A DNA stretch of 64,000 nucleotides from assembly GCA_023515745.1 (NCBI GenBank), contig JALECJ010000007.1, forward strand, positions 1,221,477 through 1,285,476, read 5' to 3'. The notes under the pieces were generated by a model. It was not told the origin of the DNA. It saw nothing but the letters and a program-made list of their open reading frames with translations, and did not search any database. Positions 11,593 to 21,564 of the stretch are shown in pieces (position 1 is the first letter of the stretch; every line of letters starts with the position of its first letter). The position numbers and the translations under genes are program-made. The DNA comes from Amoeboaphelidium protococcarum. Taxonomy: Eukaryota; Aphelidiomycota; Aphelidea.

Positions 11593-12009
11593 ATGCGGCA
11601 AATTTATTATTAATATCTTCCAATCAACGATCATGAATTATCTATCACACAGTGTGTGAAAGTTACCACCAACGGCGATATTTATTTCGTTGGAAACGGC
11701 CAAGCGTTAAAAAATTTCAATTCCCACAGCATGAATACGGTATGTGAGTTAAACAGTATTGTAATTCATCATTAAAGTATAAGGGAATGAACTACAGTTC
11801 TCACTCCACCATTCGCGTCTCAAGCCACAATGGCGATGGTGCTGTGCTACTGAGGCTTACGTTGTTTGATCACAAGTTCAACAAATTTCAATTGATAAAA
11901 TCTTCTTAAGATACTGTGTACTGTATACGCGGTTGGCAAGTTGCTTAAACTTTTGGGTGTGCTGTGTACTGTAAAATGATACCCCTGAGTGATTCGAATG
12001 TCATTAAAG
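11593..12009 (+). CDS. Probable 5' exons of the membrane-protein gene at 12010-13080
   Basis: An open frame from ATG 11593 encodes a short beta-rich segment (KVTTNGDIYFVGNG) to 11739. A 38-nt GT-AG intron (11740-11777) then leads to a second coding-like exon, 11778 to about 11963 (RVSSHNGDGAVLLRLTLFD). A second intron, possibly 11964-12009, is needed to enter the downstream frame. The frame sums agree (38 + 46 is divisible by three), but the second donor (GTGTAC) is weak and alternative acceptors exist at 12015 and 12048. No signal peptide is visible, so a further upstream exon may be missing, or this may be a separate gene. Confidence 0.42.
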
Positions 12010-13080
12010 GCGTAGAGTCTCGCAATTTTCTCTAAATCGACACTATAGAAACTACGCGTACATATAAAGACTATGGAAAAGGGTGTACCTCATCAATGGA
12101 ATTTCGCTGTCGGCGATCGTAACACAGTGTCGATAAGTGAGAGTGAGCCTATTTGCGCTGTTATCTAGACGTGTCCTGCTCAATACTCTCTCGAATACAA
12201 GACTGGTACTAAAGCTTGCTCTTCGTCTTCCACCTCCTTCAAAACAAGTTATCAGACCTCATGTAATGAGTCTAAGGACAAGTACGAATGTAAGATTACC
12301 AATTTAAAGAGTAAGCTGACTAGTCACCCTGTGGAATTGCCATGTCAAAAGAAGGACTTCTTTTCCAAGGCTCCAAAGGCCAGATTTGAGCCTAACGAGC
12401 TCGCCGCACAGACTCTGGTCAGTGTTGACAAAGATCACGCGTCTAATGCTGTATTTTATTATGACAACGTCGACCAAGATGGCACCTGTAATAGCATCTT
12501 GGCGAAAGATTTCTGTGACCCAGTTTCTGATTTTGTGTACCTGCTGATGGAAATGAATCTTTTCTCCATTAAAAGGGAGCCACTTGAATACTCGCGTGAG
12601 GCAAAAGATATCAACCATATTGTTTAGGCTGTTGAAAAGAGAATGGATCTACCTCGTAGCTCTGTATTCTTGGCTCAATTTGGCAACTTTTTGTCTAATA
12701 AGAACAAGGGAGAAGTGATTGTTCAGGTGCCGGCTTTCTTAGTGGATGGTAGATTGGAAGAGTTGAAGAAGGCTGTGTAGGACTCGGATGTCTAGTTTGA
12801 TCTGGTTGACAATGATCGCGGCGGTTTTGCTTCTGACGCGCAGAACATTCCATCTACCGGTTTGAAAGGTTATGCTCATGTCAACGATGTACGTTAGTTG
12901 AACGACTATAATCCTGGTAGTAGTGTTGATGATGCTAGTGGTGGTGTCAATGCTGGACTTATCGCCGGTATGGTGATCATGGCCCTGGTAATTGTCGGAG
13001 CTATTATTGGCGGTGGGTTCTATTATCGTCGTCGCAAGTAGCGTTAACAAGGCTTAATCTATTCGCGTCTGCTGCAATGA
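12010..13080 (+). CDS. Single-pass (type I) membrane protein, function unknown
   Basis: Open frame ending at TGA 13078-13080; if translated alone, the first good ATG is 12073 (335 aa). The extracellular part has at least seven cysteines in its first 150 residues (for example PICAVIQTCPAQY, TSCNESKDKYECK). Near the C terminus is one membrane helix (AGLIAGMVIMALVIVGAIIG) followed by FYYRRRKQRQQG, a short basic tail with no signalling domain. No domain family is recognised. It is divergent from the receptor kinase at 8419-11469 and could be its partner or co-receptor, but that rests only on position. It probably continues from the exons at 11593-12009. Confidence 0.6.
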
Positions 13081-13181
13081 GTTAACAATTGAGTGTATTG
13101 GCTTCCGACGGAGAATGTAAAATTTTATTAAAAGTAATAAAGGTAATGTATCAAATGAATTTTTCTCTATATACACTCAAC

Positions 13182-14543
13182 TCATTCAATAGCCTCTTTC
13201 TTTATCGTTGATGGTAAACACCGGATAGTAGTCGTCTAATTAATTTCAATACTCAAAATTTAATTCGCGGCAGAACAGACTAATTAGTCATTGGCATTAT
13301 TACCAGCCAGAAGCAAAGAACTCTTAGACTTTCTCTTGCGCGACTATCGCTTAGGGACTTATTAACTGGTACTCTGACGCACACATTGCAATTTTACATC
13401 GACACTAGTTGAAGAATTTACTTTGACAACACGTCCATATCGCCAATCTGTCCAATACGGGCAACATGTGTGTTGATTCATTTCCAAAGTCTTGAAGGCC
13501 AGCAAAAAGCCAACCTCTACATTGCTGAAGTCGTTTAATGATATAAGCATGTCCATATCAATGTCGTGGTCATCTATCACATCATTGAGCATATCCGTGC
13601 TATACGTAGCAGAAGATGAATTAGGAGCATCGCCATAATCACCGTCTGTCTCAGCTCTTCTTTTACCGTCTTATACAAGTACTGAACTAAAAACATGCCT
13701 TACTTAGAAATCGTCATAATCAACATGATAATCATCTTGAGCAGAATCTTTCTAATAGTATTCCGCTTCTGTAGAAGCTAGAACCTTGTTCCAAGAGTAT
13801 GAACGCGTTATAGTTCGATCATCTTCGTTAATCTCGCTCTATATATCCTGATCTAATAACACCAAATCCATAATAGAAAACGCGTCTCCTTCAAATGGCA
13901 CATTCAATTACTACCTTGATATATCAGCATATCCACCAACATCTCTAATGACAATATTTGTCAGTACGTTATTCGCAGCCAAAGTTTGCCACTTTTTAGC
14001 TACTTTTTTACTTGGCGGCCTAGATGGATCTGATTGTGACATGGTGATAGGAACTTCCTCAGGCGATTAATCTTCCCCATTATCAGAGAAATTGGCTTAC
14101 TGTTCAAACTATTAAATGCCTAGATTACCTTTAGCTTGATTCATTAAAGACTCTTGTATTATTTAACTCCGATGTTACTCTATATAAGGATCAACACAAA
14201 ATATCAACTTGATGTAATCTCCATCTCTAAAAACAGTATTCAATCGCGCATTAACATCTCCAGTATAATAATACAATAGTAATGAATCTTTTAAAATATT
14301 CTAGGTATCGATGCAAGCAACTATGAAATCTTCTTGTCTAGTTGATTAATCATTACTTGGTCCATTAAACAACTTATTCGCCATATCAGCGATACTCTCA
14401 TCATCATTGTTCACCGCGTACACGTACTGGTGCCCTTAATCTATCACGGCGAGTTTATCGACTTCTTATAATTCATAAGCACGACAATTCTCAAACTCTA
14501 TACGCGTCCCTTTAAAGAATGATACACGTACAAAGAGTCGCAT
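13182..14543 (-). CDS. Coilin-like protein (Cajal-body scaffold), candidate
   Basis: 453 aa in one open frame. The N-terminal 130 residues have the layout of the coilin N-terminal domain, ending in DVNARLNTVFRDGDYIKLIF. The centre is acidic, Ser/Asp-rich and disordered. The C-terminal part contains VEVGFLLAFKTLEMNQHTCC, WRYGRVVKVN and SVDVKLQ, which match the atypical Tudor domain of coilin (AFK-L ... Y-EGRV ... ELEL). A basic RQSRKRKSKSS patch follows. Coilin organises snRNP maturation. The identification rests on domain order and a few motifs, so it is tentative. Convergent with the plus-strand gene ending at 13080. Confidence 0.55.
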
Positions 14544-14734
14544 ATTCAATTCACTTTTACACAGCTCACAAAATTGCAATGATAGATATTCGATCAGAAT
14601 AGAATATCTTACTTTGATCGAAACGCAGAACGTGCAAAGTGAAGCGATCGCCGCATTGTATTGATGTTTTGACTGAGAGAGAAACAGTAAGAGAGAGTTT
14701 CATACAAGGAAGATTATAGGGAGAAAGAAGAGAT

Positions 14735-14766
<32 letters not shown>

Positions 14767-14883
14767 CATTTGACGGTCTTATTTGGTAGTTTGTTTCTTC
14801 TTGCAAGAGGAACGGTATATTCTTCACCTAGAATCTTCAAATTAAAGTTTTTTATTAAAAGTCAAATTTAAGATTTAAATAAA
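14544..14883. promoter_or_regulatory. Divergent promoter region with GA tract
   Basis: About 340 bases between the coilin-like start (minus) and the VAC14 start (plus). The main feature is a purine tract that becomes a pure (AG)13 repeat at 14741-14766. GA tracts often act as nucleosome-depleting or GAGA-factor sites; whether that holds here is not known. No ORF of note. Confidence 0.5.
14741..14766. repeat. (AG)13 microsatellite
   Basis: Twenty-six bases of perfect AG dinucleotide repeat, in a longer purine-rich run that starts near 14690, about 120 bases upstream of the VAC14 start codon. Confidence 0.9.
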
Positions 14884-17376
14884 ATGTCTCAGAGTGCTGG
14901 CAACTAGAATACTGGAGGAAGTGGAGGTGCTAATGCTAACATCAGTGCCACTGGTGGAGGTGTTGATGCCAAGAGTTTGAACAGTAGTAGTGCTTCTCTA
15001 AGTATCAATCAATAAGACTTGATTCCACAGTAGATACTTAGATAGCTTGGAGACAAGTTTTATGACAAGAGGAAGTAGGGTGCTCTTGAAGTTGAAAAGA
15101 TTGTTAGGGACCTTTTGAATTCCGGTCAGGAGACTCAGTACTAGAGGGTGGTCAAAATTCTAAATTTTATCAAGAGTGAGTTCATGCAGAATGTGACATC
15201 ATCTCATATGCGCAATGGTGGACTTATTGCAATGGCTGCCGTCTCCATATGTATTCCTTAAGAGTCTGAGCTGATACATCAGATAGTTCCACCAGTTCTC
15301 AATCTTCTTACAGATACTGATTCACGGACAAAGTATTATGCCACAGAGACTCTGTATAACATCATCAAGTCTCACTAGTATATTGTATGTGGATATTTTA
15401 ATGAACTGTTTGATATCTTGTTAACAATAGTCAGTGACTCTGAGAACTCTGTGCGTAATGGAGGTTGGCTAGTTGTGAATCAAGTTTTGGATATCGTTAG
15501 TAATGTCAAGACTAAATAGAGTGGTCGCTTAAAAGTGGAACATGTCGCCTAATAATAATCTTAATAATAAAAGTAATAGTAGAGAAAGTAGTCTGTGCAG
15601 AGTGATGGTGCTCAGAGTGATCCTTTGATGAGATTGACGGGATGGAGTAATTTCAGGCTGGATAGATTTGTTCCATTACTCAGCACTCGAATATACTCTT
15701 AGAATACTCAAGCTCGTCTATTTTTACTTAAATGGCTTTAATCCCTGGATTCAGTGCCTTAGTTTGAGCTAATTTCATATTTAATTTACTTTTTGGATGG
15801 TCTTCTGTTGATGGTTGGTCATTAATAAGATAAAGATGATGAAGTTTCTGATACGGCTGTTAATTTACTTGCTGAACTCTTGAATGAGATTAGTTCCATT
15901 TACTCTCATTAAATAATTGAAAGCGGCTCCGAGATGATAAAGCATAATTAGAATAACGAACAACAAGTAGTGTAGTAGAATGCCTCGTCGTAGCATAATG
16001 ATCACGAAGAATTTGTTGAGCAGGGAGAAAAGTCTCATTAAGGTGTACACCTATCATTTCTATAGTTGATTGACATTTTGTTGCCTCATATTAGTCCTCA
16101 GTCTTTGGATGAACTGGCTTTAGTTAGAAAATAGCCAATTATAAATCAAAAGACTCAGTAGATTGCCATTGAATGGATAAAGACCTTTGTCAGATTGGAT
16201 GGCAAGCAGGTATTACCGGCAATGCCCAAGATTATATCTGTCACTTTACCATGTATTGATCATAGTTATTTGGACATTAGGGAGATTGCAGCACAGTGTA
16301 ATAATGAAATGAAAAAGTTGGTAATTTCTTCACTAACTCTGCCAGAGTAGTTGAAGCTGGATTAAATTATTGATTCTCTGACACTACTCTTTCTTAGTGA
16401 GAGTGAGCTGACCAGAGCGGAGAGTCTTGAGTGGCTGGTGGATTTGTAGAAGAATATTGGTGATGGTAGATTGATATTTGAGGCAGAGAAATCTTCAACT
16501 TTCCCCGCTTTAATCCAGCTGTTGACTGATGTCTCTGAACGGGTGGTGGTTAAAGATTTAGATTTACTGTCTTTGATTTGTCGTTAACGAGCTGGACTGA
16601 CGAATGATGGTGATAATAATGATGTTCAGAGGAAGGCTCTGAATCGTGCATCTAGTGAATCACAGTTTGTAGGTGATTCTGTGAATGAAGAATTTCAACT
16701 GGTGATTAAATCTATACTATAGCTTTTTTCCACTGATAAGTAATTATTGGAGAAGAGAGGATCCTTGATTATCAGAAGATTGTGCACGTAATCTAGTCCA
16801 AGCCAAGTTTATGGCAGTATTGCAGCGTAGTTGCTTGCCACGTACTAGAATTAAGAATCAATACAAGGCAATAATGCAAGAAATGTATTACAAGATGCAT
16901 CTTTTATTGTGAACATGGTGAGGCATTTGAATGTTCTACTGATGACTTGTTCCGAGCTATCTGACCTGCGTAAATACCTGCAACAAACCAATCAGCTGGG
17001 CGTGTCATAAAGTCATCAGTCTGGATTGTATAATGTTCTGTATGATTGCTGGTCATCAGACTCTGTTTCATTGCTATCACTCTGTCTCATATCCCAATAG
17101 TATGAAGATGGCGCTCAGTTAATTAACAGGATGGCTGAAAGTGGAATCTCAATCTCGGAATTGGTTCAGTTAGACAAGTTGGTCCAACTTTTGGAGTCAC
17201 CATCGTTTGCTTATATGCGCCTGCAGTTACTACAACCATCCAAATACTCCGCCTTGTACAAGTGTCTATACGGCGTCTTGATGCTCCTGCCTCAATCTTC
17301 TGCATTTGTCACTCTGAAGAATAGACTCGGCAGTGTCAGTGCAATCGGCAATGTTCTTAATCAAAACTAGTCGTGA
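14884..17376 (+). CDS. VAC14: VAC14, scaffold of the PIKfyve/Fab1 lipid kinase complex
   Basis: 830 aa, close to the usual length, with no intron. HEAT-repeat scaffold that holds Fab1/PIKfyve and Fig4 on endolysosomes to make and turn over PI(3,5)P2. The N terminus carries the conserved Vac14 region ([42 protein letters not shown]). The middle has [16 protein letters not shown] and [19 protein letters not shown] helices, and the C terminus has the family ending [20 protein letters not shown], which binds Fig4. A low-complexity Gln run (about residues 220-240) is encoded almost entirely by TAA and TAG. The next gene on the same strand, ATG18, acts in the same lipid pathway. Confidence 0.92.
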
Positions 17377-17690
17377 TGAATTCTATGATAATTCTTACGA
17401 TTCACCAGGCTTATGCACATTTGCTATTTAAGTTTGACTTTGAACTTAATGAGTATGTATCATACTTGAAGAATCTTATGAAGCATGCTGAAGATGTGAT
17501 GAACTCCACCGGAACACGGTTTTGTAAAATGTCAAGTGATCGCTCACACGCTCTCAGTTCTTCTGTTTACTCTTTCGTCAGTCAGTCACTTCTTTATTAC
17601 AATACAGCATATTGTGTGTGGAATCAAACTCAACTATTTCTACCTTTAATTATTTGGATTTATATTTTAATAAATAAATCAATCATTATA
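17377..17690 (+). other. Spacer between VAC14 and ATG18
   Basis: 314 bases. The ATG18 frame remains open upstream to an ATG at 17376-17378 that overlaps the VAC14 stop (TGATG), giving a possible 105-aa N-terminal extension with a hydrophobic stretch. I take this as 5' leader because PROPPIN homology begins just after the ATG at 17691. No other gene is seen. Confidence 0.5.
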
Positions 17691-18953
17691 ATGAGTTTGG
17701 ATAGATCTAATAGTAGTCAACTTAGCATTGATACTAGAGACAAGTATGATATTCTGCATCTGAGTTTTAATCAGGACCAGTCATGCTTTGCTGTGGGAAC
17801 GTCTATCGGATACAAGATTTACAATAATGACCCTTTTACATGCTGTTTTCAGAGTAATGATGGTGGAATTGGGATTGCTGAGATGCTGTTTACCACTTCT
17901 TTAGTGGCCCTGGTTGGTGCTGGTATTCATCCATAGTATAGTCCTAGGCGGCTGTAGTTGATCAACACCAAAAGGTAGAGTGTGATTTGTGAATTGAACT
18001 TTGTCACCACCGTAGTTGCCGTAAAGTTGAATAGGAGGCGGTTGCTGGTAGTGCTTGAGAATAGTGTTCACGTATATGATATCAGCAATATGAAGCTACT
18101 GCATACGATCGATACATCACCCAATCCGAGGGGTGTTATAGCGATGGCCTCCAGTAGTGAGAACTGCTACGTGGCGTATCCGGCGAATAATCTTACGGGA
18201 GAAGTGTTGATATTCGATGCCAACACTCTGCAGACTGTGAATATCATCTAGGCACACAAGAGCACTCTATCCTACCTGGCCATGAATTAAGATGGATCTC
18301 TACTGGCCACAAGTTCTGAGAAGGGCACAGTGATCAGAGTACTCTCAGTACCAGATGGTCGCAGATTGTATTAGTTCAGGAGGGGATCAACATCGGCAAA
18401 GATTCAGTATATCTCATTTAATAGCTAGAGTAACATGATCTGTGTAGTGTCTGGCAGTCAGACTATACACATCTTTCGTTTGAGTAGAGCTTTCGGTACT
18501 GGGAGCGCTGTGGTTGGCTCTTATCTGCCAGAGATGTTATCAGAGATGATTGAGCCTGTGCGAGACTTTGCTTTTATTAAATTGCCTTCTGCTCTTTTGA
18601 GTAAGTAATCATCATCATCATCTGCATCTTAATCTGGTGGTAGTGCATCGGTGGGATATGGCTCTAAGTTTCGGTGCATTGCTGCGTTGTCAAATACTTT
18701 GCCGTAGGTTATAGTGTGCACTTCAAATGGATGGTATTTGTAGTATTAGATTGATTTGGAGAATGGCGGTGAGTGTAAGTTGCTTAACTAGCACTCCATC
18801 ATTGACCGATCAGATTACGTATCATCATCTTTGTTGAGTTCTGCTGATAATCTACCTGGGAATCTCCAATAGTAATAGTTTTAATAGCAGCAGTAGTAGC
18901 AAGTTCAGTCACATGCGAGTAATCAAGATTTATCTCAGCATGAAGGTCAATGA
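17691..18953 (+). CDS. ATG18: PROPPIN WD-repeat protein (Atg18/WIPI family)
   Basis: 420 aa, seven-bladed propeller that binds PI3P and PI(3,5)P2 in autophagy and vacuole homeostasis. Diagnostic features are the first blade [20 protein letters not shown], the blade [32 protein letters not shown], and the lipid-binding FRRGS motif ([18 protein letters not shown]), as in all Atg18 proteins. The last blade has CSNGWYLQYQID. A Gln-rich tail follows, mostly TAA/TAG-coded. It lies directly downstream of VAC14; in yeast Atg18 binds Vac14 and responds to PI(3,5)P2, so the adjacency is functionally suggestive. Atg18 versus Atg21 or WIPI3-type assignment is not resolved. Confidence 0.92.
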
Positions 18954-19047
18954 ATTGGAATAAATGCAGTTTTTGTCAAAGTTTTGTATCGGATATCATT
19001 ACAACGTTCTATATACGGTTAAAAAGTATATTCATTCATTTATTTAT

Positions 19048-21126
19048 TCAATGACTATTCAGACGATTCAGCTACTTTAAAAAAAACTAGACCAGCTCCA
19101 ACGCCTATGCTCGATCTTCAAAATTACGTCGTAAAAGCTTCGTAATGGTAAACTATTACAACTCCAATGATATATCTTATTGCCATACCACCTATGAAAA
19201 ATCTTCATTCCTAAGCCTAGTCCATTCAGGACCATTGTCAGGTAGTTGTTTATGAGACATGGTTGTCATTTGCAACAGTATCAATCCAAACATGAACACA
19301 TCGGTCGCCGGTACTGGTAGATAATCTCCATTCAAAACTTCAGGTGCAATATACCTTCTATCACCTTCAAGCATTCGACCCAACACAGCTCTATCTTTTA
19401 TATCACTACTCGACGATTCGGCAGTATAACAAAGTTGAGAGAGACCAAAATCTGCAATCTTCCACGTTCCATCTGCAGCCAATAGTATATTGAAGGAAGT
19501 CAAGTCCAAATGTACAATATTCAAGCTGTGTATGTATAAGAGACCTTAGGCGATTTATAGTGCCACAGAATATAACTTAAACTAACATATGCTCTAACTT
19601 TATACTATAAAATCGGACAATGTACCTCGAGAACAATACTCTGTAACAATGAACAATATACCAGCCTACTCCCATGCTTCATGCAAATGAATGACATTGT
19701 CCTTAATAGGATTATCAGATAAAGCATTACTAGAAATATAATTCTAATTCTAACGAAGACGCAAAAGAATTTCAACTTCTTTAATGGCATTTAAACGATC
19801 TTTAGCACCACTGTATGGATTAAAAGCTCGCTTTACGGCATATAAATTTCCATCTGATCGAGACTTTACAAGGAGAACTTCAGCATATTACCCTGAGCCA
19901 ATCTTGCTGATGACATCATATTGCCTGTCCAAATAATCTTACGCAGTGTCAATGAGATCAACACGACTTGTAACATAGTTCTCATGGTCTAAAAGATTAA
20001 AGTACTCGGAATCCAAAAGATTAACATGTGGACTACACCATGACGATGACGAGTAATTAATGTCCTGCATTTAATCAGAACTAGACTATCTGGGCATAGA
20101 GAGGACGTAATCGTGTGCGAAAATGTTATCACCATCATCACTATGATCGCTATCCTCATGATCTAGCTCCATCTATCTCGTCTCTGACGGCATATTAACC
20201 ATTGAGGTAGTGAAACCAGACAATCTCTACCTTCTACCAAATTTTGACGCTCCATTATTATTAAATCCACCAATATTACAATGTGAAGAAGAATGTGGGC
20301 TCTGGAATCCTTCACTGTCAGAATCACTCTCCATACCATCATCATCATCATCATCACCATCATTCAAATCAGATCCACATTGCATCAGACGATCAAGTAG
20401 ATTTACAGAGTTTTCCTTATTACCACGCAAAGAGCAATTATTGCTATTATTATGCTCGCCAACTTATGATAACTGCTGAGGACTACTATAACTATCTCCA
20501 TTTCTATTGAGTAAAAACATTTCAGACTTATGAATAGGTTCAGTGCGGCATTACAGCAGAGAGTCACGCGATCCATCATCATTAGCATTCAATAATCTAG
20601 ATGGTGTCTCAAATTAAAATAGATTATTATTCTGCAAATTCCTTGACAGTTATAACGACTAAAAGGATTAACTCTACTCACTACCAGATCCAACATAGTG
20701 ACGCGAAGTTAGTACTCCAGAATGTACAGGAGTGTCAGAGTTCATAGTTCTCTCCTACTACATCCAACTACTGAGAGGACTCTCGGACACCAGTGAATAC
20801 TGCTACTACTACTACTGCTGCCCAGATGCTGACTAATCACCGCCGTCAATGTTCATACCATTCAATACTGCAGAATTACTGAAGCCAAAGGAGTATTAAG
20901 CAGTCTATTATTACAGTTACAAGTCTTGCTGTTAATAAGAACGATGCAAAATTGGCGTACTCTATGCTATGGATCGTATGGGAGTAGATTGTGTACTACC
21001 ACCGCCATTCTATTACTATTAATTCTAGATTGCCTTGAGTATAAATGAATGCCTCTTACTAGGAGTACTTGGTGTCTACTTTACTTGCTATTATTACTAC
21101 TACTACTACTAATTATTTTTAGTCAT
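19048..21126 (-). CDS. WEE1: WEE1/MYT1-type cell-cycle kinase
   Basis: 692 aa, intronless. The N-terminal 370 residues are low complexity (Gln runs coded by repeated TAG, Asn, Asp/Ser acidic patches) with several SP/TP sites and one KEN box (RGNKENSVN). The kinase domain starts near residue 390: YDVISKIGSGQYAEVLLV, YAVKRAF (Lys), TEYCSRGTLSDF, HLDLTSFNILL, KIADFGLSQ, EGDRRYIAPEVL and ATDVFMFGLILLQM. The HLDL loop and EGD-R-Y-APEVL pattern are Wee1/Myt1 hallmarks; these kinases inhibit CDK1 by phosphorylating its ATP loop. Unusually, the catalytic-loop Lys (HLDLKP) is Thr here, and the DFG is orthodox rather than the metazoan Wee1 DLG. Divergent from BUB1 across 438 bases. Confidence 0.82.
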
Positions 21127-21564
21127 CTCTACACAGTAGTTACAGTACCAAAATTTACAGTAAAGTGTATAAAAGTAAGAACAGAAGAGACGTGACGCGT
21201 CTCTTAAACGCGACTTGTTTCAGAGTTGGAAATGATGAAGCTTGTAGAAGCGTCAGTAAGAAGAGCTGCTGGCAGTTGAGCGGCAGAGAAATGCTTTTTT
21301 GCAGTATTCACTGACTGACTGACTTTGTTCACAGACAGCCGCGACAGGTCGGACGAGGTGAAACACTTTTCAAATTGACGCGCGCCTTCTCTTGTTTCAA
21401 CAACTGTTATCGCTCGTTCCAGTCTTAGTTCTGGTGTTTCTTCTGTTAACGACTACTGTACATTTACTCGCTCTTTTTAACTCTCACTAAAACTGCTGAC
21501 TGCGCTTTTTATTTCAATCTGCTTTGGATTGTTGTATTATTATTCTGGATCTGTTGAATTAATA
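21127..21564. promoter_or_regulatory. Shared WEE1-BUB1 divergent promoter with MluI-box/E2F-like sites
   Basis: 438 bases between two divergent cell-cycle genes. It contains a palindromic GACGCGTC (21194-21201, an MCB core) set inside a larger inverted repeat (AGAGACG ... CGTCTCT), a second AACGCG at 21207-21212, and GACGCGCGCC at 21377-21386, which resembles an E2F site. Such elements drive G1/S transcription through MBF or E2F. The sites are seen; their function here is inferred. Confidence 0.55.

Noticed and set aside
20163-20510. Several His-, Met- and Asp-rich short ORFs on both strands
   Set aside because: Shadows of the acidic low-complexity N terminus of the WEE1-like gene read in other frames.
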